Shown here: piece after piece, positions 1-11,804 of the stretch
How positions within the stretch are numbered: position 1 is the stretch's first letter
Layout: each line of letters starts with the position of its first letter
Source of the DNA: Pachyseris speciosa
Taxonomy: Eukaryota > Cnidaria > Anthozoa > Scleractinia > Pachyseridae
Reading direction: 5' to 3'
Length of the DNA: 64,000 nucleotides
Assembly (NCBI GenBank): GCA_016490735.1
Contig: JAEMWC010000285.1
Coordinates: forward strand, 395,001 to 459,000
Notes under the pieces: generated by a model
The model's input: the letters and a program-made list of their open reading frames with translations, nothing else
What the model was told of the DNA's origin: nothing
Database searches by the model: none
Program-made: the position numbers and the translations under genes

Positions 1-62
1 TCGAAAAGCTGACATTTCGAGCGTTCTGACGAAAGGGCTAACGCTCGAAACGCCAGCTTTTC
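1..62. repeat. Imperfect palindrome (hairpin) at the window edge
   Basis: The first 62 bases fold back on themselves. TCGAAAAGCTG near base 1 pairs with CAGCTTTTCGA near base 62, and GAGCGTT pairs with AACGCTC around a short loop. This is the sort of end or body found in dispersed foldback elements. The element probably continues left of the window, so its family cannot be fixed. Confidence 0.5.
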
Positions 63-799
63 GAATCCCTGTACGCCGTGGTCAATTTACTTTATCAACT
101 CCGTTGATAAACTAAATTTCCATAGATCAAGTGTGTTCGCCCATATTACGAAAGCGGCCGAGTTAGAGGTTCGAGCGTGGAATTCGTACTTTTGGCCCCT
201 CCCACCTCGCGAATGCACGCCCTTTCCACGATTTGTGCCTTTCTTCTAAATTTCGATGGTGACAGAAGCCACAGGGGCTGACACAATACAAAGCTGACCT
301 GATTTCTACCGAATAAAGCGGTTATATGCTATCACTACTCTCCCCTGGATGGGATGAAAGATCAGTGGTGTCATCAGCAACAGGATGGAAGAGGCTAGGC
401 CTCAAAGCACTATGATGTCCAAGAGTTCAACCACTGCACTGCCTCACCTCCACATAACCATGGATTGGGTGGGGCAAGATTCAAGTCCACTGTACAATAC
501 GCCATAAAGGATCAGATGCCACGCACCTCTCAGTAACCTCTTATTTCATTGGTTCTTATTACCACGCAGCTCCATTATTTCAGGGCTAGGGTCCATTGTT
601 TCTGTTGTTTGTTTATTGTTTTCTCAGCCAATCCTGTGAACTGTTCCAAGAGCTGCGTGGCGCCTCTAAAGGATTTGCTAGGGCAGCTGGGTTTACTAAG
701 CTCTATGAATATATTACATTTGCATGACTGATTCAATAATGGCATAGAGAAGAAGAAGTTAACAAGAAGTACAGATACACAATTTGCAAAAAGCCACAC

Positions 800-3700
800 C
801 TGGAATTGCCACTTGGGGCTTCATTTCCATTCATCAGTGTTATGCTCCCTCTCCCTGGAGAATCTATTATTTGAGCATTAGAGAGGTGATCATGGGGAAT
901 TGCAATTTCCAGAAGCACCCGATAGGCATCTGAAGTTGATCTTATGGAATGAGACAATTGCACAGTGAAGGTAATGTCATAATCTGGTGGTACTCCAGTG
1001 AAGCGAGATGGTGTCATACTCACTGAAAGGTCTGGTTCAATTATCTTGGGAAAAGAGAGATCAATATACATCAGAATTGTGCTGAATTTTGGGTAATGCA
1101 GTAGGCTGCATACTTTGGGAGTAAAGGATATTAGATTGAGAGTTAGGAAACCAAGGGAACATTGTTGATAACTTTAAAAAAATGACCTTAACTACAAAAC
1201 ACGTTGCTTAATTTCAACTCTATTAAAAAAGCTTTTTTCAGTGACCTACCACCCTTGGAAGATTCTACCACATGTAGCAACTAGGAACAATCAACTAGCC
1301 ACCAGCGAGTGGGATGTAACTCCTCCACAGGGTGTTACCAGTCAGAAAGGACTACTGATAAGAGTTAACCATTACAGGATACCCAGCATGACAAGACAAC
1401 AACAGGAGCACTGCATGCTGCAGGACACCTGGGATGAGATTTTGTCCATCACAGGATGCCCAGCATGACATGACAACAGCAGGAGCACTGCATGCTGCAG
1501 GACACCTGGGATGAGATTTTGTCCATCACAGGATACCCAGCATGACATGACATGACAACAGCAGGAGCACTGCATGCTGCAGGACACCTGGGATGAGATT
1601 TTGTCCATCACAGGATGCCCAGCATGACATGACAACAGCATGAGCACTGCATGCTGCAGGGCACCTGGGATGAGATTTTGTCCATCACAGGATGCCCAGC
1701 ATGAAGTCAATGGATGTTTAACCACATGACCACATTACCACTAGTTTGTTAGCCTTAAATGTAGTTTGTACATTTAGTGTCCTTCACTAAAGAGTGCTTA
1801 TTTCCTTCAAATGATATCATCAAAAATTAATAATAAAACCACTGGTTGTTAAATAATACTGAATTACCTGTAAAGACAATGACCTCTCTGGCTGATTGAT
1901 ACCACCAGCAATCACTGCAAAAATGATGCTCACAATTTGACCATTTTTATTTCTGCTGGCATTTGAGGCCCTCACTGTTGCATGATATTCAATCTCATTA
2001 TCATAAGGTTTAGACAAGTTTCCGGTATTTACAATTGTGCCAAACTTGCCTTTGACTTCTGAGGTGACATTAAAATCTACAAAAAAAAAAAAAAAGCTAG
2101 CATTCAGTTCAGTTCAGTTTCATGTAATTTTCTATGCATTTCAAAAAGAGCCACAGTTCAGAAATCACTGTGTTGAAATGTGGTTGTCAGAATTATTAAC
2201 ATTGAAGTTCAAGAACAACGAACAACAGTTAGCTCTTTCAGTGTAAGCTTCCTCGTGTACAATTTCTATCTTTTTAAAAACTGTTTACAAATGTACACTG
2301 TATCATGGATCAACAATATTAGCGCCATTTCTTACAGTATGAAAAGAAAACTATCGCCCAAGATGCTACGTGTAAATCATATCTAAATATGATTTACACT
2401 GCATATCAGAAGTCTTTTTGTTTCACTTACCAGCCACTCTAATCTGTCCATGAAGAGACTCTATATTGTTACCAACACGGGTGATTTTCCCAGCTACACC
2501 TTCCACACCCAGCCCAAATACTCTCAAAGTGAAGTCATTATTTGTGGACACTGGAAGGGAAACACTCATTTGGAAAGTCATCTCTTCTCCGATGGTGATA
2601 ACACCTCCATCAAGGGGAGGAACATTGCTGCTTATAACAGAGGGAAGGTGAGACACCACATGTTTTATTCCAGTTGACTGTGTCTCAAGGAAAACTAACG
2701 GTAACCAGCCAGTGCGAGAGTACTTCAGAGTTAAGTGGTTGCCATAAGAACTACCAACAGCCACTGAGGGTTTTACAAGAGTTAAAACCCTTCCTTGTAC
2801 CCAGGAAGATGAATTTAACCTATCAACGAGAAAAACAACAAAAGAAATATTAAATACATTTGTAACATGAAGAATTTATTTACAGATTTATTTACAGTTA
2901 TTTACAGATTCAGTGCAGAGCACAAGGCACATAAAACAAAAGGAGTAGGTCCCCTGCAAGGTTTTAGCGCCTGACCCCACCCCCAACTAAAATAGGAAAC
3001 CCTCCCCGTAGTAACACCCTAGATTAAAATTTAAGATAGATTTAACAAGAACAAACAGTATACATGTAAACATCTAAACCATGACATTTAGGGCAAATTA
3101 ATTTGAAAGAGTAGATATTGTCCTGGTTAAAAACAGTGTTCAGTCTATAGAAGAAAAAAGACTTAAGTTTTTTCTTAAAAGAACAGGTTGATGCAGCCAA
3201 TTTTATCTTGTCTGGGACAGCATTAACAGTTACACAAGCATTTTCATTTTATATTTTATATTTTTGTAATGCTTGACAGTAGATATCGCTTTTATATTGG
3301 GCTACATGTTATAAATCACTGTCCCCTAGGGCCCACCCTACCACTAAACAACCACCATTTCACCAACTTAGCTGACATAACCACAATGGCCAGGTTAACC
3401 ACATTGTATGCCAACTATAATCAAGCTGAATTGAGCATTTTGCAGACAAGCAGCTGCTTTATAAGTCAGAGGTCAGATCAATCACCAGGCATACAACAAT
3501 CTACAGTGTACTTTCAGCCCTGCCTAAATGTTTTGTAGCATTGGGCATCAAAGCTGGAGTAGTAGGCAGCAACTGCTGCAATAAAATGTTTGCCTGCTAG
3601 AGATCTCTCAATGAACTCAATATTGTGAAGTAAGGGCCAAATGATTTACTGTAGGCAGCAACTGCCACAATAAAATGTTTGCCTGGTAGAGATCTCTCAA

Positions 3701-5966
3701 TGAACTCTAATATTGTGAAGTAAGGGCCAAATGATTTACTGTAGGCAGCAACTGCCACAATAAAATGTTTGCCTGGTAGCGATCTCTCAGTGAACTCCAA
3801 TATTGTGAAGTAAGGGCCAAATGATTTACTGTAGGCAGCAACTGCCACAATAAAATGTTTGCCTGCTAGAGATCTCTCAGTGAACTCCAATATTGTGAAG
3901 TAAGGGCCAAATGATTTACTGTAGGCAGCAACTGCCACAATAAAATGTTTGCCTGGTAGAGATCTCTCAGTGAACTCCAATATTGTGAAGTAAGGGCCAA
4001 ATGATTTACTGTAGGCAGCAAATTTGCTGTCTGCCAGCACATTTTGACAGGGCTGACTTTGTTTATTACCTGACAGAGTCCTGTCTTGTTCCCTTTTGTG
4101 TAAGATGCCCAGCAGGGCTGTAACAGTACATTTCTTATGATACAATATGTATCTCAATACAAGTGCCACAATGCAATTCATGATACAATACATTATTGCA
4201 TGTGACAAGTGACCAACTAATTTTGCTACTCATACGTTTGTTCATCTGCCACCTTGAATAATACATGACACACAGATGTGATGCAAAAAGGATGGATTTT
4301 GCTTCTCCCTTTGCTTCAGTTAATAAATCACTGTAAAATAGCTACAATGAAGAACTTTGGTAAGGACTCATAAAGATGGCAATTATTTCATTGTTTACGT
4401 AGAACATTAATTTTTTATTGTATTATAACAGAGCTGTGCTGTTGAAATATCATATCGTGACAAGAAATATTGTGGTGCACCAGTGTACTGGGGTGTTAAT
4501 TGTTGCAGCCCAAATTATTAACAAAAACAATTTGCACAATTTGCTGTGATCTTACCTCGGTAAATTAACTGTAAATCCAGTGCTAGAATTTGTCATCATC
4601 TCTGTTCCCTTTAAATCCATACACATCACTTTACCATAAACAGAGCTTTGATTTCCAGTAGCATTGGAAGTAGTTACACTACACAGCACAGCTGACATAC
4701 TTTGCACTGATATATGTGGAGAAGATATGTCAAAATTGATAGTGACATTTAAAGCTGGGGCTGTGGAAATGTTAGGGTTTTTTACCTCAAATGTAAGTGA
4801 AACATTATCATTACCCTCATAACAGCACCCAGGACCTTCAATCCCAAACTGACGCTCAAGCAATGGCTGTCCAAGCTCTAAAGCCAACATCATCTCATTA
4901 GCCACAATATTTTGGCCTCTGTTCGAGAAGCTTAGAGTACAGGTGACATTCCCTTCTATTTCAGGAACATACACTCCTTGTGATGAGTCCACCTTTCCTG
5001 TGACTTCCACTGTTATCATCCCACTAATAGAGTCATTTGCCTGGTTATTAACAGTCTCCTCAAATATAAACTTTGCAACATTCAAAGAATGTGGAAAATG
5101 GTGCAAGTTAGATGACATGATGTTAAATTGTGGTGGTCTTTGTGACATAATCCCTTGAGATAAACCTTTAACAGATCCGCCAATAAATGTCATCGGTGTG
5201 GAATTTCCAAAAGTTGGAAGAGTGATTGAGAGTGTAATATTCGCTGTTATCCTTGGAAGTTCAAAGCTTGCAGTGAGTGTCACTTCTTCTTCTGATGTCA
5301 GGGTGATATTTGGTGTCTCAAGGATTGATGTACTTTTTAATTCAAGCTGAAGGTTTCCAGGAACTGAAGCTCGGTATGATGCAATATTAAATTGCTTGGT
5401 TTCATTTGCAATCATTGCAATCGCAGTGATATTTAGCAAACTTCCAGCTCTGGCTGAATGAAGCACTCTAAGCTGTACATCAAGAGATGCTGTCCAGCTT
5501 ACATTTTGTGAAAGGATATCAAATCTCAAAATGTGAAACCCTGAAGGCTGGTGTCTTCCATCCATCAATGAGTTTATATCCACAGATGGTGTCCATGAAC
5601 AATTTGAAAAATCTGTAATGATGCTCCCAGTATGATTACTTGCATTTGTTGGGTATAAAATGTCGAACACAACAGGTAAAGTAACAACAAATTTTAGAAA
5701 TACAGCTGTTTTGTTCAGCTCTTGACAGGCTGTTGAATTCTCAAGCAAAGCATCCCTTGTTCCATTATAATCCAAGCGAAAAGTCAAATTCAGTATATCG
5801 CTCCCTTGGATTACGGCTAGAGGTGGAGGGAAGACCTCTGACGTTAACGACAATCCATGACCAGCAAAAGCTAGTGCCATTTTATCACAAAGAGGGATAA
5901 CACCATAAGAACAACACGCTTGAAGGTCATAAAGTACAAAGATCATACATGATCGATCGTACACAT
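800..5966 (-). CDS. Large extracellular beta-sandwich repeat protein, partial (four exons)
   Basis: Four exons join in phase on the minus strand: 5966-4556, 2819-2431, 2076-1868 and 1044-800. The acceptor and donor sequences are good (for example CCGAG|GTAAG at 4556 and CTG|GTAAGT at 2431). The largest exon encodes about 470 residues with many N-x-S/T sites and alternating hydrophobic strands (motifs such as VSLTFEVKNP and ALNVTINFDI). Later exons repeat the style (GEEMTFQMSVSLPV, PDYDITFTVQLSHS). This looks like tandem immunoglobulin-like beta-sandwich repeats (DUF11/CARDB-like) of a secreted or membrane-anchored protein. The first exon seen starts after an acceptor (TTTACAG), so a signal-peptide exon should lie further right, and the 3' end lies left of 800. 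Introns hold the 78-bp and 90-bp tandem arrays. The exact family is not recognised; the exon chain itself is well supported. Confidence 0.7.
1375..1705. repeat. Minisatellite, ~77-79 bp unit, about 4 copies
   Basis: A unit containing CAGGAGCACTGCATGCTGCA and GGGATGAGATTTTGTCCATC recurs at about 1375, 1451, 1529, 1609 and 1687, with small differences such as an extra CATGA in the third copy. It lies in an intron of the extracellular repeat gene and keeps open frames only by chance of its composition. Confidence 0.9.
3562..4021. repeat. Tandem array of a 90-bp unit, 5 copies, open on the minus strand
   Basis: Five near-identical 90-bp units (each with AATAAAATGTTTGCCTG and AAGTAAGGGCCAAATGATTT) lie head to tail. 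As 90 is a multiple of three, the minus strand stays open and would encode a 30-residue repeat starting AAYSKSFGPYFTILEF. The array sits in the intron between 4555 and 2820 of the extracellular repeat gene. No matching splice sites are evident, so translation is doubtful. Confidence 0.9.
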
Positions 5967-6770
5967 CTGTAAATTGCAGTTATACAAACAAGTAAACAAG
6001 AGGTCGGTGATAAGTCAAGTTGATCCTAATGTCGCACAAAAGCTTAACACTGTATCAACGATTGGAACCTGAAGAGAAAATAAAGATTACGCTTGATGAG
6101 AATGAAGCTTGAACATGAAGATGCCATAAGCTTACATTTAATAGACTTTTAATCAACCGAGGGCATCAAGCATCTGTTGTCCTTTCCGGACTGGAAAATC
6201 AAAACGATGCGTGAAAAGCGATTGAAATCAAAGGCAATGTTACCATAAATATAAGTTAATCTTCTTCTGAAAAATTTTAATTTTGTAAACATTTGTAATA
6301 TAAAATGGCGGCAGACCAAATCGTACTCGAGCTTGTTAAGTTAACTTGGAACGTCATTGGCCTACGCACATAAAATCTATAATTTGAGGAAATCAACTAA
6401 AAAGTTCAAACATTTATCAAATTATCAATTGTTCACAAGCATAATTTCATAATAAAGGCTTTTTCAAAACGCGCAACTTACCGAGTATTTCATGACTGTA
6501 CAACTGTATTGCCTCGAAATGCACACATATATACAAGTCTTAAACTTAAAACAAAAGCACCGAAGCAGAACTTCATGCAAGCAGAACGTCACTTTCTTAA
6601 TCCGTGAAATGAGCGTCAATACAAACAAATGCTTGACGTTCGGAGCTCAATATATTTGCATGAAAGACAAAAGCTTCGTGCTCGACGACATAAACGCGCG
6701 AATCCGCCATTTTCTCTTTGGACTTTGTTACCATGGTTACAGCAAGCAAACCAAAACAACCGCTGGACTA

Positions 6771-7702
6771 CAAGGTTCACATGGAGGTGGTGGACCCCAG
6801 GCAGGTTGAGGTCCCCCACCTAGGTGGGGTTACCACGCTCTCCATAGAATCTCTCTTTTTTTCTCGATAGCGTTCACATGTGAGGTGGGGTACCTCACCT
6901 AGGCGGGTTACCCGGTCAGCCAGGGCGGGTAACCCGCCTAGCTGGGGTGAGTTTTCTCCATGTGAATGCTCGAGGTGGGGTGGGGAGAGGTTCATCCGGG
7001 CAATTATCTCTGAACTCTTTTGTTAATTCTTGGTTTTCAGTCACGCGTAAGTCACGCAAGTAAAAAAATAAAACCGTCAACCATTCAATAGATAAAGTAA
7101 AGAAATTGAGATATTGTAGAACAGTAATAAATAAACAATATGCCCAAGCTTCATGGCTGTGCAACGTCCCGTACTCGAGTTATTCGTCAAAATGTACCAC
7201 TCAAACTTATTGATGAGCTCCAACATGGTGACCGGAAACGAGTAAAAAACATCTGGAACTTACTTAAGCTATCTCAAAGGCTTTCTTCGCTCTGTTGAGC
7301 AAGCAAACTTTCACATAGACGGTTCTCTTGTCATATTGGCTTTTAAAACCTTAAAAGCACACGGTGAATCGATGTTTTCATTTACGTGATATGCGTGTGG
7401 GCAGACATCTGTTATGTCACACATTGTGAAAAACTATAAAATTCAAACTGCTCTATTTTAAAAACAAAGCAAGGTACCAAGCTGAAAACGTGGAAGCAGA
7501 TACATTTCTAATATGTCTTTTACATGATGAATTTAAAAATACAAAAATCTGTTTACTTTTGAGTGTTAGTTTTTTATGACATCATGTGAAAACCTCACCC
7601 CAGCGCCCCGGGGTTGCATGTGAAGGCTAGCTTTTTTGGACCACGGGTAGGTGGGGGACCTCACCTGCCTGGGGTCCCCCACCTCCATGTGAACAGGCCT
7701 TA
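6771..7702. mobile_element. Non-autonomous DNA transposon or cluster with ~50-bp inverted ends
   Basis: The sequence near 6774 (GTTCACATGGAGGTGG, then GGACCCCAGGCAGG) recurs inverted at about 7648-7695, ending CCACCTCCATGTGAAC. A further inverted copy of the end (CTCCATGTGAA near 6958) and GC-rich inner palindromes (AGGCGGGTTACCC / GGGTAACCCGCCT) suggest two nested related elements. No clear target duplication was found. It carries no credible gene. Confidence 0.6.
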
Positions 7703-8054
7703 GAAATAACGTTTTATTGTTCCAGTAATTTTTTCCTTTAGTCCACACATTTAGGGAAGACGAAGAAGAAGCAAAATAATTGTTTGCTGGAATACCAATG
7801 TTTTCCTCCACTGTGTTCGGAGAAAATCATTTTCATCCATAGATAAGATCTGTATTATTTTTATCAGTATTGGCAAACAAAGGTTCCGATTCAGCCACAC
7901 ATTATAGACCACATTCGTGAATTGTGTCCATAGTTAGTATATACCACACAAGTGAATAATGCTTCTCGCGCGCTCTGATTGGTTAACTCGGAGGTGATAA
8001 GCAAGTACTATTCACCTCCACGTCGGTGAATAATTGTTAATTATCAAATTATTC

Positions 8055-8292
8055 ATAAAGCACCCTATTTCCCGCAATTTTGCACTCATTATAGAAAACT
8101 GCAGCAATCTTACAAAAAAGTTCACGAATCAATGAGTTCCCAATTCCCGCAATTTTGCACTCATTATAGAAAACTGTAGCAATCTTACAAAAAAGTTCAC
8201 GAATCAACGAGTTCCCAATTCCCGCAATTTTGCACTCATAATAGAAAACTGCAGCAATCTTACAAAAAATTTCACGAATCAACGGGTTCCCA
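8055..8292. repeat. Tandem array of a ~78-bp unit, 3 copies
   Basis: Three copies of a unit holding CCCGCAATTTTGCACTCAT and AATCTTACAAAAAAGTTCAC run head to tail. It is intergenic, with no coding support. Confidence 0.85.
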
Positions 8293-8599
8293 ACACTCAA
8301 GTTTATCATCGGTAATTACTCATACACTGTATATGGAAATCAGATTGCACAAGTTATTTAACTTCGAAGGGAGTAAAAACAAGGTGTAGTGAGAAAACAA
8401 AATAAAACAAAGTTGTGCAAAACTGAGGGAAAATGACACTTAAATCGCAACACGCTTATTTTCCCCTACCTCCACTTTGTCAGGTTTGCGGAAAAAAAGA
8501 AGTTTCAAATACAACGGCGCGATGCTTTAGAACCGAACTCCCAAATGAAGCAAAACTAGCGGAATCGATACATTCATTTAATAAATATATCAAAACGTA

Positions 8600-8850
8600 A
8601 TTGATGTCATGCTATATAGTGTTGTGTTAATCATGTCCTAGCTATCCTAATACTTTTTAACATTCAGTTTATAACTGTTAGTCTTCGTTCTTAGCTGAAT
8701 TTTCGTAGTTTTAGATTTATCATATATTAATCTCGTATTATTAGCTTTAGCTTCTTTTTCATGTCTGTATAAACACGCCCTCCATGGAAACCAGCTTAGT
8801 GTTGTTGGGGCTAGCGTGTTTCTTGATTTAAATTAAGTATACCTACCTAC
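8600..8850 (+). other. Possible LINE 3' untranslated tail
   Basis: The stretch around CCATGGAAACCAGCTTAG, followed by a run of ACCT units (ACCTACCTACC near 8846), resembles the 3' end of cnidarian CR1/jockey-type LINEs as I recall them. No coding part is attached. This is a weak call; the rest of 8300-9577 shows nothing recognisable. Confidence 0.25.
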
Positions 8851-9577
8851 CTTGCTTAACCTGGAGACACAACTGATCGATGCATTATGAACTGTTGTAA
8901 CGTATGTCAACAACTCACAATTTATTACTTTTGTTTTGTTTTTATTTTTGCTTTTTGATTGCTTTTGCTTTTGTTTCAATCAGTTTATTATAATCTGTTA
9001 GGATCCAACAGTGAAATAATAATAACAATAATAATGTTTATTTCTTTTCATTCTTTCTTTCAGTGGGCGAAGACTTGCCGGTAAGCTACATGTAACACAC
9101 AGTCCAATATATATGTGGATTATAGAACCGGTATATATATTCTGGGACTTTTATAGTAGCCCGCTGTCCTTAAAATCATTGTAGCTCGGGTCGTTTTCGC
9201 CTTTTTCCTAGTGCAAAACGTCAAATTTAGCCCTCCGAATATATATCGGCCTTTTATGATTAACGAGTTTAAAATGACGGCAACAATCTTGCCTAGTCTT
9301 GTCTTTCCCGTTACCAGGGTTTTTAATATGTAATTAATTTGTATTCATTAGAAACAGCCAGTAAGGTGCTATTGCAATCATTGTATGAATTATATCAAGG
9401 AGAGGGGATGCTGCGCACGTTTCACGGACATCAAAAAGTAACATATAAAATTCCATGATACGGGATTAAATGTCTTTAAGCTTTCGTGACTAGAGAAAAT
9501 ACGAAATAAAATCCGTGAACTGTGAATTTTTTCTTTGCAATTTCCGTGAAACGTAAACAGTCCAATATGCGTGGATT

Positions 9578-9864
9578 ATAGGACAGACGGTGAAACTCGA
9601 CCGTGAGCGTGATAAAAATACGCGAAAATCATTGATCAAAAATTAAATTCAGAATTTCTGCCCGCCTTACTAAGTGGCTGGTGTACAGAACAAATCTGCA
9701 TCAGTAAAGAAAATTGAATCCTCGATTTTACTCCAAAATTGACAAGCTCTTTCCGAGTCACTTATAAAACACTGCATGACGTCTTGTAGAGTTGTAACTA
9801 ACTCACGCTGTCGCGTGTTCAGAGACAACCAATGAGAAAATTGCAGACGCACTTATCTTTTGTC
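9578..9864 (+). repeat. Dispersed repeat, left part, split by the Polinton-like insertion
   Basis: This stretch matches 20229-20520 closely (shared GATAAAAATACGCGAAAATC, ACTTATAAAACACTGCATGA and CGTGTTCAGAGACAA). It ends at TTTTGTC, where the Polinton-like element starts. The remainder of the repeat resumes at 15197. The repeat's own class is unknown. Confidence 0.8.
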
Positions 9865-9888
9865 AGCAGTGTATCACCTCGCTAAGCC

Positions 9889-9980
9889 GTATTTCAGGAA
9901 ATTAAACCTCCCAGCTACAACTTCCCCACACCCACCACCCAGGGGAAGTTGTAGCTGGGAGGTTTAATTTCCTGAAATAC
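9889..9980. repeat. Perfect terminal hairpin of the Polinton-like element (left)
   Basis: An arm of about 39 bp (GTATTTCAGGAAATTAAACC onward) is repeated inverted around the 14-base loop ACACCCACCACCCA at 9928-9941. The same arm and loop occur at the right end. Confidence 0.9.
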
Positions 9981-9987
9981 TGTTTAG

Positions 9988-10387
9988 CAGGGACACCCAA
10001 CCACAAGTTTCGGTAGATATCTGTTCGGAGGAGGATAATTCGCTAAAACGTGGCCTAAAAGATTCGCAATTGGGAAATCATAGCTCCTGAGGGGTTCGGA
10101 AAGGTCGTAATTGCTGTTTTTGACAGTCAAAAACGTCAGCTAGCAGTTTCGGAAAGAAAACAGTTCCCTAGAAAGTTGGTGGAAAGTTCATTTCAGCTTA
10201 CATTTTCTCAAAGGAAGATTTTGTTCCCTAACATTTTCGGACAATTGAAACTTCAGCTAGGGAATCCGAACAGATCAACTTCTTCTAGTTTATGAAAACA
10301 TCACTTTAAAGAGACTTCAAACACCATAAGCTACTTAAAAATGCCTCTCTACAGCTTTTGGTTGATTTGGCTCGCTGGGTGCCCCTG
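9988..10387. mobile_element. Non-autonomous DNA transposon, CAGGG ends, 6-bp duplication (copy 1)
   Basis: Ends are CAGGGACACCCAAC and GCTGGGTGCCCCTG, inverted copies of each other, flanked by GTTTAG on both sides (9982-9987, 10388-10393). It is homologous over its length to 42425-42875, sharing AAAACGTGGCCTAAAAGATT and TTCAGCTAGGGAATCCGAAC. It interrupts the junction between the hairpin and the inner inverted repeat of the Polinton-like element, so it came later. Confidence 0.85.
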
Positions 10388-10660
10388 GTTTAGTTTCGGT
10401 GGAATTTGAGCGGGCTCCGGATACACTACCTAGGAAGGATATGTGCCGGTATTTGAGTAGGCTCCGGATACACTACCTAGGAAGGATATGTGCCGGTATT
10501 TGAGTGGGCTCCGGATAGACTACTCAGGAGAAGCAGCCCAGGCGGGGAGGAGGGGCGGGAAAGAGGGGGAATAAGCGGGTAAAATAGAGAAAGCAGGGGC
10601 TAATCAGTCGGGGGTCGGCCTTTTAGAGAGAGGGGGGTGTGGGGATGTGTCGGGGCGGTG
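10388..10660. repeat. Left inner inverted repeat of the Polinton-like element
   Basis: About 270 bp with three tandem sub-units containing GGGCTCCGGATACACTACC and GGATATGTGCCGGTATTTGA, then a GC-rich stretch ending near GGATGTGTCGGGGCGGTGG. It matches 14725-15002 in inverse. The tandem sub-unit repeats the element's own outer end. Confidence 0.9.
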
Positions 10661-10833
10661 GTATGGAACCTTTTTGTGGAAAGTGTGCAACCACAACAAA
10701 GATTACATCATCCTCCAACACAGCCTCTTTAAGAGGTTTATGTTGGTCTTGTTTACAAAGAGATTATACCAAAAATTTTATTGGGGATCCCAAACAATTC
10801 CCGCAAGTTATTACGAGTGTAAGGCTTGGATAA
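10645..10833 (+). CDS. Small ORF with paired CxxC motifs (possible zinc ribbon)
   Basis: An ATG at 10645 (another at 10663) opens 62 codons. Two knuckles are visible, CGKC and CWSC, 18 residues apart, as expected for a small zinc-binding ribbon. It starts inside the inner edge of the left inverted repeat and precedes the plus-strand ORF at 10925, so it would be the first gene read inward from this end. An overlapping frame (10647-10898) is also open and has no recognisable motif. The function is unknown and the ORF may be fortuitous. Confidence 0.35.
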   Translation: MCRGGGMEPFCGKCATTTKITSSSNTASLRGLCWSCLQRDYTKNFIGDPKQFPQVITSVRLG

Positions 10834-10924
10834 ACCAATTAAAATTAAGAAAATGGGCTGAAACGAGTGGGTGTGAAATTGCTAGGCCACCCTTTTAGAG
10901 AGAGGTGTGATTTTGGTATGAGCG

Positions 10925-11542
10925 ATGGCGGCACATGTGTCTGATTCATTGCAGCGAAAAAATCATGACTTTTTCCGCCCCGCCCTTTCAGAGGCAGAAG
11001 AAAACGAGCTGTTGGAGGAGTTGATAGAAGCCTATCCATCACGCGAACTCACTATGAAATCTGTGTTTGTTTCAGCAAGGGCGCATTTGGTTCCCGTCCC
11101 CGCAGATTTCATTGTCACTGAAAACCCAAGACCTATTCCAGGGGTGTTTCGAGATGAACTGATAAAAGCAATGCAAATGTGGTTAGATGACGCGAAAGAG
11201 TTCGGAACAACTAACAGAGCCCTTGTGAGTTTTGCTCAACACCTTTTGCGGCAAAATGTGAATCCGTTTGCTTGGATCAGAAATCTTCGAAAAGAATTGC
11301 AAAAGGTATTTGTTTCAATCTTAGTTAAAGCGCAGGCATCTGTACCAGAAAGTTGGGTCGCGCACACATTGTTCTTTCTTATTCGTGAGGGGTTCAACCA
11401 CGGTTACGACCCCGCAGAAAGAAACATTGCATTCAGCGAAGTGTTGGAGCCGGAAGAGGTACTAGAATCCTGTTTGAAGACAATGTGTCGGTGTATTAAA
11501 GAAAGGGGAACATATGGTAACCATGGTCGCAGAAGCAGGTGA
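10925..11542 (+). CDS. Polinton-like element ORF of unknown function, 205 aa
   Basis: An ATG at 10925 (GCGATGGCG context) opens 205 codons. The product is soluble-looking and mostly helical, with an acidic N-terminal patch (EAEENELLEELIEAYPSREL) and no signal peptide or membrane segment. I do not recognise the family; no capsid, protease or ATPase motif is visible. It runs inward from the left end, opposite to the polymerase remnant, and overlaps the next ORF by 29 bases. It is the longest uninterrupted ORF on this strand of the element, while the polymerase is shattered. It could be an accessory gene or a fragment of a larger protein. Confidence 0.55.
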   Translation: MAAHVSDSLQRKNHDFFRPALSEAEENELLEELIEAYPSRELTMKSVFVSARAHLVPVPADFIVTENPRPIPGVFRDELIKAMQMWLDDAKEFGTTNRALVSFAQHLLRQNVNPFAWIRNLRKELQKVFVSILVKAQASVPESWVAHTLFFLIREGFNHGYDPAERNIAFSEVLEPEEVLESCLKTMCRCIKERGTYGNHGRRSR

Positions 11543-11804
11543 GATGACATTGAAAGCAGTTCGTGCAGCGCTCGTGTCCGAAATAGAGTGTTGGTTGGAA
11601 AAAGAAAACAAAGATTCAATGGATTACGCGCCCATGCAGCATGTGAAAAAGCTGTTAATAGATGGGAGATCACCGTGGCGGTTTATAAAAGAAACCCGAG
11701 AGATTTATTTTATCGACACATGCGCCTACATATCATATAAGGTTCTCAATTCTGTTCGCCAGAACCCCGAAGAAGGTAATGCATGGATACTCCAGGAATA
11801 CTGA
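11514..11804 (+). CDS. Polinton-like element ORF of unknown function, 96 aa
   Basis: An ATG at 11514, with a second in-frame ATG shortly after, opens 96 codons overlapping the end of the previous ORF in another frame. The product is helical and charged (ECWLEKENKDSMDYAPMQHV). Its stop lies where the converging polymerase remnant ends, so the two coding blocks meet near 11800. It may be a separate gene, or the continuation of the 10925 ORF after a frameshift. Confidence 0.45.
   Translation: MVTMVAEAGEMTLKAVRAALVSEIECWLEKENKDSMDYAPMQHVKKLLIDGRSPWRFIKETREIYFIDTCAYISYKVLNSVRQNPEEGNAWILQEY

Noticed and set aside
1..62. Hammerhead ribozyme resemblance (CTGACGA ... GAAA)
   Set aside because: The segments that should form stems I and II pair with each other (GAGCGTT/AACGCTC), so the core cannot form; it is a plain foldback.
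1372..1725. 117-codon minus-strand frame
   Set aside because: It lies wholly in the ~78-bp minisatellite and has no domain or splice support.
6304..6375. Plus-strand start ATGGCGGCAGACC as the first exon of a divergent gene
   Set aside because: It reads only about 24 codons, has no strong donor and no following exon.
8055..8292. CRISPR-like array
   Set aside because: Only three ~78-bp units with no constant repeat/variable spacer pattern, in a eukaryotic genome.
9048..9082. Micro-exon TGGGCGAAGACTTGCCG between TTTCAG and GTAAGC
   Set aside because: No neighbouring exon or domain supports it; chance splice-like signals are common.
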